Source of the DNA: Thermoguttaceae bacterium
GTDB taxonomy: Bacteria > Planctomycetota > Planctomycetia > Pirellulales > Thermoguttaceae
Length of the DNA: 53,810 nucleotides
NCBI GenBank assembly: GCA_017550965.1
Contig: JAFZNK010000190.1
Span: 1-53,810, forward strand
Reading direction: 5' to 3'
In this document: positions 45,400-53,810 of the stretch, one piece after another
Layout of the letters: the number at the start of each line of letters is the position of its first letter
Position numbering within the stretch: position 1 is the stretch's first letter
Position numbers and translations under genes: made by a program
Notes under the pieces: generated by a model
The model's database searches: none
What the model saw: the letters and a program-made list of their open reading frames with translations, nothing else
What the model was told of the DNA's origin: nothing

Positions 45400-45427
45400 T
45401 TGCGGAGGAGTTGCGTCTGGATATAAT
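45400..45427 (+). promoter_or_regulatory. Promoter of the rpmJ-rpsM-rpsK-rpsD-rpoA-rplQ unit
   Basis: TTGCGG (45400-45405), a 16-bp spacer and a perfect TATAAT (45422-45427), about 80 bp before rpmJ. Confidence 0.65.
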
Positions 45428-45505
45428 TCACCTCACGTCGACTAGTAGCGGAACGCCGTCGTTTCGGCGATTCGCGCTGTCAAAAAGATAGTAGAAAGTA
45501 CTGTT

Positions 45506-45619
45506 ATGAAGGTTCAAGCTAGTGTGAAACGAATTTGCGAAAACTGCAAAATCGTTAAGCGTAAAGGCAAGGTCTACGTTATTTGCGTCAATCCTCGACA
45601 CAAGCAACGTCAAGGCTGA
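45506..45619 (+). CDS. rpmJ: 50S ribosomal protein L36
   Basis: 37 residues. [21 protein letters not shown] then [15 protein letters not shown]: a Cys-Cys-Cys-His zinc knuckle (CENC, CVNPRH) and the full L36 length, making this the zinc-binding C+ form. ATG at 45506, stop TGA at 45617. It occupies its usual place ahead of rpsM and is easily missed because of its size. Confidence 0.97.
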   Translation: MKVQASVKRICENCKIVKRKGKVYVICVNPRHKQRQG

Positions 45620-45755
45620 GCGTTTGTTGTGACTGAACGATCTGATGCGGAAGACGACGATCGGGTAATGTTTTAAACGCATCGCGTTCAGTTTTTTGGA
45701 GCGAGCGCTGCGAGAGCAGTCGCTTAGCGCGTATCATTGTTATAGGAGAAGTTAG

Positions 45756-46136
45756 ATGCCTCGTTTATTAGGCGTTGATATTCCGAATAATCGTCCCGCC
45801 GCGGTTTCGTTGACGTATCTCTATGGCGTCGGCCCCCAAACCGCCAGCGAACTCTGCCGTAAGGCCGGTATTGATCCGACGGTTCGCGCCAAGGACCTTA
45901 AGGAGGAAGAAATCGCGCGTCTGGCCGCGTTGCTCGACAACGACTACGTCGTCGAAGGTCAACTCCGCCGTCAAATTAATCAGAATATTGCCCGTCTTCG
46001 CGAAATTGGTTGCTATCGCGGAATCCGCCACCGTAAGGGTCTTCCCGTGCGTGGACAACGTACGAAGACCAACGCTCGTACCCGCAAAGGTCCCAAGAAG
46101 ACCGTCGCCGGTAAGAAGGGCGTTAAGGACCGATAA
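45756..46136 (+). CDS. rpsM: 30S ribosomal protein S13
   Basis: 126 residues. MPRLLGVDIPNNRPAAVSLTYLYGVG, AGIDPTVRAKDLKEEEIARL, LRRQINQNIARLREIGCYRGIRHRKGLPVRGQRTKTNARTRKGPKKTVAGKK: a full S13 pattern with the head helices and basic tail contacting P-site tRNA. Ribosome site GGAGAAG is good. Confidence 0.99.
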   Translation: MPRLLGVDIPNNRPAAVSLTYLYGVGPQTASELCRKAGIDPTVRAKDLKEEEIARLAALLDNDYVVEGQLRRQINQNIARLREIGCYRGIRHRKGLPVRGQRTKTNARTRKGPKKTVAGKKGVKDR

Positions 46137-46332
46137 GGTAACGTTGTTAATGCGATCGGAAGCGTTTTTGTCACGGCGTGCTAAATCGCCCGTTTTCCGA
46201 TTGTCGCTTGTTACTTGCGTCTGAGCGTAATTTGCAAAAGGGCGCGTTGGTTGTTACGAATTTCAAATAATTGTTTGTTTTGTCGTCATGCGAGATTAGC
46301 GCCGCGACAAACGAATTTGGAGAGATAATACA

Positions 46333-46716
46333 GTGGCTAAGGTTTCAAAGAAACGTAAGATCAAGAGAAACGTCGCCAGCGGCGTCGCTCACATCAAAGT
46401 TAGCTTCAATAACACGAATGTGACGATCACCGACGTTAAGGGCGACACGCTTTGCTGGGCTACCGCCGGCACAAGCGGATTTAAGGGCAGTCGTAAGAGC
46501 ACTCCGTTTGCCGGACAAATGGCCGCTCAACAAGCCGCCGAAAAAGCGAAGAAGTTCGGTATGAAAGAAGTCGACGTTCGCGTCAAAGGGCCCGGCAGCG
46601 GTCGCGACATGGCGATCACGGCTCTTTCCCAGGCGGGCTTGACCGTCAAGACGATCGAAGACGTAACTCCGTTGCCTCACAACGGTTGCCGTCCTCCGAA
46701 GCGTCGCCGCGTCTGA
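46333..46716 (+). CDS. rpsK: 30S ribosomal protein S11
   Basis: 127 residues from a GTG start (GGAGAG upstream). [116 protein letters not shown] is a full S11 pattern. The 196-bp spacer from rpsM holds a TTGTTTTGTCG/CGACAAACGAA pairing near the start, of unknown meaning. Confidence 0.99.
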   Translation: MAKVSKKRKIKRNVASGVAHIKVSFNNTNVTITDVKGDTLCWATAGTSGFKGSRKSTPFAGQMAAQQAAEKAKKFGMKEVDVRVKGPGSGRDMAITALSQAGLTVKTIEDVTPLPHNGCRPPKRRRV

Positions 46717-46901
46717 GTCGCTAGTGAGACGCCTGCCGACGGCGAAACGCGTTTTGCGTCGTTATTGTCGCAAGTAGTTCGCGTCGTCGAACTAACGTTG
46801 TCGGCATAATTCGAAGAAAATAAGGATTTTAACTTCGAAAATCGGCGTCTGGTACAACGAAAAACAACATATCGAACATACAGAATAATTGGAGCAAAAT
46901 A

Positions 46902-47612
46902 ATGGCTCGAACTTTAGGCCCCGTCTGCAAAAGATGCCGTCGTGAAGGTAAGAAGCTCTTTCTGAAGGGCACGCGTTGCGACTCTAAGGCTTGCCCCTTC
47001 GAAAAAGCCGGATCTAAGAACCCGCTTCCTCCCGGAATGCACGGCATGAAGCGCGGCAAGATGACCGAATACGGCGAACAACTTCGTGAAAAGCAGAAGG
47101 TTAAGACTTTTTACGGCGTTCTCGAAACGCAATTCCGTAAGTATTATGAAATGGCGGAACGTTCCAAGGGAAACACGGGCGAAGCGTTGCTTTCGCTTCT
47201 GGAACGCCGTCTTGACAACGTCGTCTATCGATTTGGTTTCGCCGTCTCCCGCGCTCAGGCGCGTCAGATGATCGCGCACGGTCACGTCTGCGTTAACGGT
47301 CGTCGTCTCGACGTCCCCAGCTATCTTGTTCGTCCGGGCGACGCCGTTTCGATGAAAGTCTTCAAGTATCAAGGCAAGAAGGCTTCTAATCCGACGGCAA
47401 AGGGTATTTACAGCGTCACCGTCGGCAGCAAAGAATCTGCCGGTTTGATGACGGTTCTGGAAGCGACGGCTACCCGTCAGGTTCCGGATTACCTTTCTCG
47501 CAACGACGGCGAAGTCCCCAGCGGCGTCGTCATGCGTTATCCCCTCTTTGACGACGTCGAACAATCGTTGGACGTTCGTCCGCAACTCATCGTCGAACTT
47601 TGCTCGAAGTAA
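46902..47612 (+). CDS. rpsD: 30S ribosomal protein S4
   Basis: 236 residues. [29 protein letters not shown] gives a four-Cys zinc site (C+ type S4). [64 protein letters not shown] is the S4 RNA-binding domain. The C-terminus is longer than in E. coli, ending [19 protein letters not shown]4 is a primary binder of 16S rRNA and represses the alpha operon in E. coli. Confidence 0.99.
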   Translation: MARTLGPVCKRCRREGKKLFLKGTRCDSKACPFEKAGSKNPLPPGMHGMKRGKMTEYGEQLREKQKVKTFYGVLETQFRKYYEMAERSKGNTGEALLSLLERRLDNVVYRFGFAVSRAQARQMIAHGHVCVNGRRLDVPSYLVRPGDAVSMKVFKYQGKKASNPTAKGIYSVTVGSKESAGLMTVLEATATRQVPDYLSRNDGEVPSGVVMRYPLFDDVEQSLDVRPQLIVELCSK

Positions 47613-47747
47613 GGCTCGTCTTGACGTCGCCGCGTTTTTTCACGCGGCATGTTGATCAAGCGCAGCGTTTACGAGCGGCGCGACCGTTGCGTCGACGCTC
47701 TATTCGAGTTTTTGTTAAAGAACGTCAAACAATATGGAGCGAACTAT

Positions 47748-48734
47748 ATGAAAATTAGATGGAGAGGCTTGGAACTTCCGACGAAGGTCGAATGCATTGA
47801 ATGCACGCCTACCTACGGGAAGTTCGTCGCCGAGCCCTTTGAGCGTGGATTTGGCGTGACGATTGGCAACAGTCTTCGACGAGTTCTTTTGTCGAGCTTG
47901 GAGGGCAGCGCCGTTACGAAGATGAAACTTCGCGGCGCGAACCTTGAATTCACGTCCTTGCCGGGCGTGATGGAAGACGTTACCGAGATCGTCTTAAACG
48001 TTAAATCTCTTGTTGTTCGCTCGCAGGACGATAAGCCCAGCGTTATTCGCGTTGAGAAGAATAAGAAGGGCGTTATTACCGGAGCCGACGTGATCACCGA
48101 TCACCAGGTCGAAGTGATCAATAAAGACCTTGTTATCGCGACGTTGACTGACGACGTGCAATTCAGCCTTGAAATGGTCGTCGAAATGGGCCGCGGGTAC
48201 GTTCCTGCGACCGAGCAGTCTTCATATCGCGATCGCAACGAAGATATTGGGCACATTCCGCTTGACGCTTCGTTCAGTCCTGTTGTGAAAGTTCAATACA
48301 GCGTCGAAGAGACCCGCGTTGGTCAAAAGACGAATTACGATCGTTTGGTCTTGCAAATCTGGACCGACGGTTCCACGGATCCCGAGATGGCTTTGACCGA
48401 AGCTTCCAAGATCCTTCGTAAGCACTTGAATCCCTTCATTCAGTACAACAGCGCCGGCGGCGCGATCGTCGATCCTGTTATCGACGGCAACGCCAAGGGC
48501 GTCGATCCTGAACTGAACGCGAAGTTGAGCAAGTCGATTACCGATCTTAAGCTTTCCGTTCGCGCTTCCAACTGTCTGGAAGGCGCCGGAATCAGATCCG
48601 TTCGCGAACTTGTCGCCTACAACTCCGATCAGCTCCTTCAGATCAAGAACTTCGGCGAAACCTCGCTTAACGAAGTTTGCGAGAAACTGGCGGAACTCGA
48701 TTCTCGTATTCGTCTCGGAATGCAATTAGACTGA
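47748..48734 (+). CDS. rpoA: RNA polymerase alpha subunit
   Basis: 328 residues from ATG 47748 ([14 protein letters not shown], the planctomycete-type start, GGAG about 9 bp upstream); a longer frame from 47649 is rejected. Alpha-[49 protein letters not shown]. Alpha-[60 protein letters not shown] helix-hairpin-helix that contacts UP elements and activators. It is followed by rplQ at 79 bp. Confidence 0.98.
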   Translation: MKIRWRGLELPTKVECIECTPTYGKFVAEPFERGFGVTIGNSLRRVLLSSLEGSAVTKMKLRGANLEFTSLPGVMEDVTEIVLNVKSLVVRSQDDKPSVIRVEKNKKGVITGADVITDHQVEVINKDLVIATLTDDVQFSLEMVVEMGRGYVPATEQSSYRDRNEDIGHIPLDASFSPVVKVQYSVEETRVGQKTNYDRLVLQIWTDGSTDPEMALTEASKILRKHLNPFIQYNSAGGAIVDPVIDGNAKGVDPELNAKLSKSITDLKLSVRASNCLEGAGIRSVRELVAYNSDQLLQIKNFGETSLNEVCEKLAELDSRIRLGMQLD

Positions 48735-48813
48735 TCCCCGATCGTCTTTTTGCCTGACCTCGCGCAGACGCGAACATTGAAAACGAACAAATTAGAAATA
48801 TAAAGATAGTACA

Positions 48814-49389
48814 ATGCGACATAGAAGAATTGGTAAGAAATTTGGGCGTAACCCGAAGCACCAACGCGCGCTCCTGAAGAATCTGGCGATCGCCTTGATT
48901 CTGACCGAACGCGATCCGGAAGATTACGATACGGAAAAACAAGCGCCGAAGAAAGCGGGACGTATTGTTACGACCCTTCCGAAAGCTAAGGAACTTCGTC
49001 CTTACATTGAAAAGCTTGTCACGAAAGCGATTAAAGCGCAGAAGTCGATCGACGAAGCTGAAGCTCTCGCTTGCAAAGCCGAACGCGGTTCCGACGAATG
49101 GAAAGCCTGGCGCAACAGCGACAATTGGAAAGCGTGGGTTAAGGCCAGCGCTCCCGCCGTCGCCGCTCGCCGCGCCGTTTATGCGAAACTGAACTCCCGT
49201 GAAGCCGTCGCGCTTCTCTTCGATCGTATCGCTCCGCGTTACGTCGATCGTCCGGGCGGATACACCCGTATCCTCAAGCTTGCCCAGCCTCGTCTTGGCG
49301 ACGCCGGCAAGCGCGCGATCATCGAATTTGTCGGCGAGAACGAGTATCGCAACACCAAAGCGACTTCGGCTATTCCGACCGTCGAATGA
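48814..49389 (+). CDS. rplQ: 50S ribosomal protein L17 with a large internal insertion
   Basis: 191 residues, against about 120-130 in most bacteria. The N-terminus MRHRRIGKKFGRNPKHQRALLKNLAIALI and the C-terminus FDRIAPRYVDRPGGYTRILKLAQPRLGDAGKRAIIEFVG are standard L17. Between them, residues about 32-135 carry an acidic/Lys piece (RDPEDYDTEKQAPKKAG) and ALACKAERGSDEWKAWRNSDNWKAWVKA, an insertion I associate with planctomycetes. It lies near the tunnel exit in the ribosome. Last gene of the unit, before a terminator. Confidence 0.96.
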   Translation: MRHRRIGKKFGRNPKHQRALLKNLAIALILTERDPEDYDTEKQAPKKAGRIVTTLPKAKELRPYIEKLVTKAIKAQKSIDEAEALACKAERGSDEWKAWRNSDNWKAWVKASAPAVAARRAVYAKLNSREAVALLFDRIAPRYVDRPGGYTRILKLAQPRLGDAGKRAIIEFVGENEYRNTKATSAIPTVE

Positions 49390-49440
49390 GCGTGAATTTT
49401 ACGACGTCTCGTTCTCCGCGAGGCGTTGTCTTTGAAATTG

Positions 49441-49470
49441 ACAACGGCGTCCCATGGGCGTCGTTGTTTT
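49441..49470 (+). terminator. Rho-independent terminator after rplQ
   Basis: ACAACGGCG (49441-49449) pairs with CGTCGTTGT (49459-49467, one G-U), followed by TTT. It ends the alpha-type operon. Confidence 0.8.
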
Positions 49471-49548
49471 GTTCTGTCGCGTCAGTTTTTTCTTGATTAT
49501 TTCTTCTTTTTTTGGCCTTCGTCGCTTTTTTCGTTTTCAGGCGTTATA

Positions 49549-50229
49549 ATGACAGACAGTCCGAAAAGCTTCGACTATACAAACGCGATTTACGCGCTTT
49601 GCAAGAGCGTTTGTTCGGTAGTTTGCGAGTTTCGAACAATAGACTGCGATCGCGTTGGGTTTTCCTTTCGCGTGGCCAGAAACAGACAGAGCGGTTACGG
49701 TTGCTGGGCCTGCGTTTTACCTCTTCGTTTTGAAAACGGATCGATCGTAACTTACAGGGACAGACGTTGTTACACGCTTGACGAACGCGGTTCCCGCGTT
49801 ATCGCGACGCAACGAAGATATTTTAAAACTCGGCGAGTCGTCGGTCCAAACGGCCAGGAGCTGTTGTATATCTTCAGCATTATGTCTCCCCGTTTCCTTA
49901 ACTTGTCGATTCGCGAGAAAATAGACACAATAATGCACGAACTGTACCATATTAGTCCGGCTTTTAACGGAGACGTGCGCAGATTTCCCGGTCGTAACTG
50001 GCAACATGGCAACAAGAAGGAGTACGACGCCAAGGCGGCGGCTTTTAGCGAGATTTGGCTTGCAAGCGAACCCGATCCCAGATTATACGATTTTTTGAAT
50101 TACAACGCGTTGGAGTTGCGACAGAAATACGGCAGGGTTGTCGGGAATAGGTACTCGGTGGGAGCGTTGATTCCTATAACCGAACAAGAAGCTTTTCGAC
50201 TGGATCATCGTCTGGCCGGACGCAAGTGA
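49549..50229 (+). CDS. Putative metallopeptidase of the phage-metallopeptidase type
   Basis: 226 residues from ATG 49549; the frame is open back to 49426 but runs over the rplQ terminator. The core is KIDTIMHELYHISPAFNGDVRR, an HExxH zinc motif at 130-134 (His130, Glu131, His134), with His153 in NWQHG as a possible third ligand. The pattern HELxHxxPxFxGxxR followed by W.HG matches what I know as the putative phage metallopeptidase family. No signal peptide, so cytoplasmic. Five Cys in the first 75 residues could make a second metal site. Target unknown; the neighbours give no hint. Confidence 0.7.
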   Translation: MTDSPKSFDYTNAIYALCKSVCSVVCEFRTIDCDRVGFSFRVARNRQSGYGCWACVLPLRFENGSIVTYRDRRCYTLDERGSRVIATQRRYFKTRRVVGPNGQELLYIFSIMSPRFLNLSIREKIDTIMHELYHISPAFNGDVRRFPGRNWQHGNKKEYDAKAAAFSEIWLASEPDPRLYDFLNYNALELRQKYGRVVGNRYSVGALIPITEQEAFRLDHRLAGRK

Positions 50230-50256
50230 ACTCGAAACCAAAAAGGAGATTCGATA

Positions 50257-51288
50257 ATGAACGGCGATTACCAAACGGCTTTGTTGAGCAGACGACGCTT
50301 TCTTCAGGCGGCTGTTTCAATTCCTTGTTTGACCGTTCTTTCAGGAACCGTCAATTGGGCCGAAGAAGTCAGGGCGGGCGTCGTGGAACCGACGGCGGAA
50401 GAAGCGGAAGCGGCGATCGCGGCCATGATTGCCACTTCCGCGTCCAACGTAACGCCGGAACGATTGGCGGCGTGTGAAACGCTTCAGCGTTCCGTCGATC
50501 GACTTCGCGCCGCTGAGTTTGGAGAATATTTTCGTTCCAACGCGGACGAGGCGCGAAAGTGGGAGGAGGAACGGGCGATTCTGCGGTATCTGAACGCGTC
50601 GTTTGAAAAGGCGATCGGCGAAATCAAAGAGACGACCGTTCCGGAAGGAAGCGTCGTTTTGTGGCATATCTACAATATGGGGTACGTCGTCAAGACCCCG
50701 ACGCAAGCTTTTGCGATCGATATTAAACATCGCCGCGCCGCCGAGCTCGTTCCCCTGATCGATTTCCTTCTCGTGACGCATAAACACGGCGACCATTATA
50801 CGGACGCGTTTTGCAACGCGGTTGCGGAAGCCGGCAAGCCGGTGGTGACGAACTTTATCGACAACGAATGGAAAACGCCGGAAGAAGGGCGAGAATACGT
50901 CTTTGGCGACTGCGCGATTAAAACAAGGTTGGTCGATCACAACGCAAGACTTGTCAAATTTGTTACGACTTACGAGATTGACTGCGGTCCGAAGTCCGGC
51001 AATTTTGTGATTTTCCACGTCGGCGACGCGTGCAACGTCAATCAGTTAAAGGCGGAAGCTCCGATCGACGCGTTCATTCCGCACCTTGCCGTCGGGCTTG
51101 ACGTGCCCAAGGCGGTCAACGAGACGTTGAAGCCGAAGTCGACGCTGTTGTCTCACATTCTTGAACTTGGACACGCAATCGATCAATGGCGCTGGTCTTA
51201 CGCGTACGGGTACGACGCGTGTAAAAAATGCGCTAACGACAGCGTGATTCTTCCCGTATGGAGCGAAAAATTTACCTACTCGCGCTGA
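50257..51288 (+). CDS. Tat-exported metallo-beta-lactamase-fold protein (UlaG-like)
   Basis: 343 residues. Twin-arginine signal LLSRRRFLQAAVSIPCLTVLSG at the N-terminus, then a helical segment of about 70 residues, then a beta-lactamase fold: VVLWHIYNMGYVVKTPTQAFAIDI (first strands), LLVTHKHGDHYTDA with HKHGDH at 175-180 as the metal-binding loop, LVDHNAR, and FHVGDA. This resembles the UlaG-type hydrolases more than beta-lactamases. The extra N-terminal helical region is unusual. Substrate unknown. ATG with AAGGAG at a good distance; 27 bp behind the metallopeptidase-like gene, so possibly one operon. Confidence 0.85.
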   Translation: MNGDYQTALLSRRRFLQAAVSIPCLTVLSGTVNWAEEVRAGVVEPTAEEAEAAIAAMIATSASNVTPERLAACETLQRSVDRLRAAEFGEYFRSNADEARKWEEERAILRYLNASFEKAIGEIKETTVPEGSVVLWHIYNMGYVVKTPTQAFAIDIKHRRAAELVPLIDFLLVTHKHGDHYTDAFCNAVAEAGKPVVTNFIDNEWKTPEEGREYVFGDCAIKTRLVDHNARLVKFVTTYEIDCGPKSGNFVIFHVGDACNVNQLKAEAPIDAFIPHLAVGLDVPKAVNETLKPKSTLLSHILELGHAIDQWRWSYAYGYDACKKCANDSVILPVWSEKFTYSR

Positions 51289-51371
51289 ATTGTTTCCCGA
51301 ACGCGTTTTTGAGCCGAGTCGAAAGCGCGTTCGTTGTTTTATAACAATTATGCAATCTGTAAGAGGCGTCG

Positions 51372-51632
51372 ATGATCGGTAAATTTGAACCGGACGCGTC
51401 GATCGATCTTCATGGGCGTCGTCCCGACGCGGCGTTGGAATATCTTCGTCGGACGGTGGAGTCGGGGCGTTATCGCGGCAAGGCGCTTGAGGTGATTCAC
51501 GGTCAGGGACGCGGCGTTTTAAGAGAACAGGTTCGAGACTGGGCGCGCCGTTCCTCCTTCGTTCGGGAAATCTGGACGGGCGAAGATTATTTTCTGCCGG
51601 GCGGAGGGGGCGTAACGGTCCTTTTCCTTTGA
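51372..51632 (+). CDS. Small Smr-domain protein
   Basis: 86 residues, a bare Smr domain. DLHGRRPDAALEYLRR (DLHG at 12-15), then ALEVIHGQGRGVLREQVRDW and the C-terminal GGGGVTVLFL match the C-terminal Smr domain of MutS2. Smr domains cut or bind branched or stem-loop nucleic acids, and several small ones act on RNA. No partner is visible; it is not fused to MutS. ATG with AAGAGG upstream. Confidence 0.88.
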   Translation: MIGKFEPDASIDLHGRRPDAALEYLRRTVESGRYRGKALEVIHGQGRGVLREQVRDWARRSSFVREIWTGEDYFLPGGGGVTVLFL

Positions 51633-51657
51633 TTCTCTTGAATTACGCGACGCGTAT

Positions 51658-51690
51658 ATCGGCCGTCCTGTTTGGGCGCCGATTGTTTGG
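51658..51690 (+). terminator. Possible terminator after the Smr gene
   Basis: ATCGGC (51658-51663) pairs with GCCGAT (51678-51683), followed by TGTTTGGTTT. A weak T-tract. Confidence 0.4.
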
Positions 51691-51749
51691 TTTCTAACGA
51701 TTGAATTTGCGAAAATCCCAAAAAAGACGATTGTAACAGCAATATTTTA

Positions 51750-51779
51750 TTGACGGGACGACCTCGACGGGATTATACT
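51750..51779 (+). promoter_or_regulatory. Promoter of the exported planctomycete protein
   Basis: TTGACG (51750-51755), an 18-bp spacer and TATACT (51774-51779). The leader to the start codon would be about 100 nt. Confidence 0.65.
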
Positions 51780-51884
51780 ATATGTAAGCGGCGTTGTATA
51801 AGCGGCTCTTTGTTTAGAGTTTTTTGTCGACGCATGCGCACGTGCAAAATCTAATTAGATCGATAATCGTAATTGAGCGTAGAA

Positions 51885-52973
51885 ATGACTGTCAATTTTA
51901 TGAATAGAACAGCGCCGGATCTCCTACGAAATCGCCGTGTTTTGTCGTTGGCGTGTTTCTCTTGCGTTTCTTTGTTCCTCGTCGTGAACGCGGCGGCCCT
52001 TTACGCGCAAGGGGACGGTTCCGCCGCTATGCGTCCAGTTCCGACTTTTATCGGTTATGAAGAGACGTTCCAATGGAGCGACGTTCCCGAGATTCTGTCG
52101 GCGGGGACGAGAGACGCGAAAGGCAATGTGAACGATTATTCCTGGGCGAGCGACCTTTTATTCCAAAAGGAAATTTGGCAACTCCAGTTCAAATACAAGA
52201 ATATTCGCACGATTGACGTGAATTTCCCGACCAAAGACGGGAAGTTGCAGACGAAACGCGTGTGGTACATGGTTTATTCCGTTACGAACACGGGCGAGCG
52301 TCTCAGCGCCAAGCTTGTCAAGGATCTGAAAGAACTTGACTCCGTCTACGACGCTTCGTTTGAGTCGAAGCCCGACGTTTCCGACGGCAACGGCAAGTAT
52401 CAGATTCCTTCGAACAATCTCGAAGGCGTTTATAAACCGGAAAAAATCACGCGAACCGCCGACGACGAAGAAGGCGCGGTTCGTTTTGTTCCTCGTTTTG
52501 TTTTCGCGTCTTCTTCGATTCAGGACAGGCTCGTTTACGAGCGTAAAGAAGACGGCCTTTTCTACGGTCAGAGCAAAGGAACTGAAGAAGGCGTTTATTA
52601 CGACGAATATCTTCCTCTCGCGGTCGTTCAAATCGCTAAGAAAGAGGGGCGCGGCAGTCAGGAATTCGTCGACTCTATTCACATGGCCTCTCGCACGATC
52701 AAGCCGGGCGAAACGGTTTGGGGCGTCGCGACCTGGACCGACGTCGATCCTCGTATCGACAAATTTTCCGTCTATATCAGCGGCTTGACCAACGCGCTTC
52801 GCTGGGAATTTTCCGAAGATTCTGATTCGACGCAAATTGGCTCGGGTCGCGAAGTTATGCGCAAAGTTCTGAAATTGAACTTCTTCAATCCCGGCGACGA
52901 GAGTTCGCACGGCGGAAAAGAAATTTATAATAATTTGCCGGGGGAACTTGACTTCCAGTGGGTTTACCTGTAA
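51885..52973 (+). CDS. Exported planctomycete protein of unknown function
   Basis: 362 residues from ATG 51885; TTG 51873 or ATG 51900 are possible alternatives, as the ribosome site is poor. Signal segment VLSLACFSCVSLFLVVNAAALYA-Q. The mature part has QKEIWQLQFKYKNIRTIDVNFPTKDGKLQTKRVWYMVYSVTN, RFVPRFVF and RTIKPGETVWGVATW-DVDPRIDKFSVYISGLTNA, which I recognise as a conserved exported family of Pirellulales with no assigned role; it looks all-beta. Low-confidence family call, firm ORF. Confidence 0.75.
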   Translation: MTVNFMNRTAPDLLRNRRVLSLACFSCVSLFLVVNAAALYAQGDGSAAMRPVPTFIGYEETFQWSDVPEILSAGTRDAKGNVNDYSWASDLLFQKEIWQLQFKYKNIRTIDVNFPTKDGKLQTKRVWYMVYSVTNTGERLSAKLVKDLKELDSVYDASFESKPDVSDGNGKYQIPSNNLEGVYKPEKITRTADDEEGAVRFVPRFVFASSSIQDRLVYERKEDGLFYGQSKGTEEGVYYDEYLPLAVVQIAKKEGRGSQEFVDSIHMASRTIKPGETVWGVATWTDVDPRIDKFSVYISGLTNALRWEFSEDSDSTQIGSGREVMRKVLKLNFFNPGDESSHGGKEIYNNLPGELDFQWVYL

Positions 52974-53146
52974 AATGCCGGAAATTGTTTAGCGCCTGAT
53001 ATGCGTTCGATTACTCGCTCGTCTGAAGAGCGTCGGCAAACGTTGTGAAACGAGGCCGCGGTCGAGAGCGAAATAATCAAAGCGGCGTTTCGCCGAATGG
53101 TTTCGGTCGAAGCGTTTGAAGGCCTCAAAAAGGGAATTAAGGTCGA

Positions 53147-53180
53147 CCGTCGTAGCCTTTTAAGACCGACGGCGTCTTTT
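53147..53180 (+). terminator. Terminator upstream of rpmA
   Basis: CCGTCG (53147-53152) pairs with CGACGG (53167-53172), followed by CGTCTTTT. It ends the unit of the exported planctomycete protein. Confidence 0.6.
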
Positions 53181-53261
53181 CACCGGAGGCGACGTCAACG
53201 ACGCGACGGTCCCTATTGAGAATAGAGTTAGTTTAGTAGTTTGCAATACTGAGGCAGTGCA

Positions 53262-53516
53262 ATGGCTCACAAGAAAGGTCAAGGTTCCAGCCGCAACGGT
53301 CGCGACTCGAACGGACAACGCCGCGGCGTCAAAGCGTACGGCGGACAAACGGTAAAACCCGGAAGCATCATCGTTCGTCAATGCGGCACGCATTTCCATC
53401 CCGGAAAGGGCGTCGGCATGGGCAACGATTACACGATTTACTCTTTGATCGACGGCGTCGTTACCTTCGATCAAGGCGGTCGTCGTATCAACGTTTTTGA
53501 AAAGGCTACCGCGTGA
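53262..53516 (+). CDS. rpmA: 50S ribosomal protein L27
   Basis: 84 residues. [67 protein letters not shown] is a textbook L27, with the N-terminal arm reaching the peptidyl transferase centre. The N-terminus lacks the cleavable Firmicutes prefix. rplU (L21), which usually precedes it, is absent in the 290 bp upstream. obgE follows. Confidence 0.98.
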   Translation: MAHKKGQGSSRNGRDSNGQRRGVKAYGGQTVKPGSIIVRQCGTHFHPGKGVGMGNDYTIYSLIDGVVTFDQGGRRINVFEKATA

Positions 53517-53551
53517 TATTGCGTTAAGCTTGACAAAAGCATCGAAAGTAT

Positions 53552-53584
53552 GAAGGGGATGGCGTTTCGTCGTCCCCTTTTTTT
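53552..53584 (+). terminator. Rho-independent terminator after rpmA
   Basis: A roughly 10-bp stem starting AAGGGGA (53553-53559) and ending TCCCCTT (53573-53579), with a TTT loop and a run of seven T. Confidence 0.88.
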
Positions 53585-53603
53585 AACGGCGCCCGGAACC
53601 TAA

Positions 53604-53810
<207 letters not shown>

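Overview
The window looks like a chromosome fragment of a planctomycete (Planctomycetota, Pirellulales/Thermoguttaceae-like). The reasons are: an omega subunit and an enlarged L17 of the planctomycete kind; an S10-spc-alpha ribosomal region without L30 and without infA; several secreted proteins of planctomycete-only type; and two large diheme proteins of the 'hydrazine synthase alpha middle domain' type that heterotrophic planctomycetes carry. BspA-type leucine-rich repeats and a set of secreted glycosidases hint at an anaerobic, possibly gut-associated, carbohydrate user. That habitat is inference only. Most of the DNA is rich in GTCG/CGAC/ACGTC words, which makes long meaningless antisense ORFs common.

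Layout. 1-5.8 kb: a partial lipoprotein gene, a LolA-like exported protein, panB (pantothenate), an exported unknown, nadC (NAD) and tRNA-Glu(UUC). 6.6-8.6 kb: a CrtI-like FAD oxidoreductase and a FabZ-like dehydratase in one operon. 8.7-15.1 kb: two tandem paralogous secreted diheme/beta-propeller/discoidin-type proteins. 15.2-17.7 kb: an AT-richer, apparently foreign gene fusing about 16 BspA-type leucine-rich repeats to a CbbX/SpoVK/EccA-type AAA+ ATPase. This is the most unusual gene here.

18.1-26.1 kb is an extracytoplasmic carbohydrate/protein region: a transglutaminase-like protein and a GH39-like glycosidase on the plus strand. Convergent to them is a three-gene minus-strand operon (GH43/117-like Tat-exported protein, sialidase-fold protein, six-hairpin glycosidase) with a good promoter, separated from the plus genes by a bidirectional terminator. 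26.3-30.7 kb holds housekeeping genes: tpiA-secG, a YicC-family gene, gmk-rpoZ, and a stand-alone coaC, with clear terminators after rpoZ and coaC.

30.8-49.5 kb is the ribosomal protein superoperon: rpsJ-rplC-rplD-rplW-rplB-rpsS-rplV-rpsC-rplP-rpmC-rpsQ-rplN-rplX-rplE-rpsN-rpsH, a terminator plus structured leader, rplF-rplR-rpsE-rplO, a terminator, a promoter with a long leader, secY-adk-map, a promoter, rpmJ-rpsM-rpsK-rpsD-rpoA-rplQ, and a terminator. The cluster is cut into several transcription units, and many intercistronic gaps hold strong hairpins. 49.5-53.8 kb: a phage-type metallopeptidase-like protein, a Tat-exported metallo-beta-lactamase-fold protein, an Smr-domain protein, an exported planctomycete unknown, rpmA without rplU, and the start of obgE.
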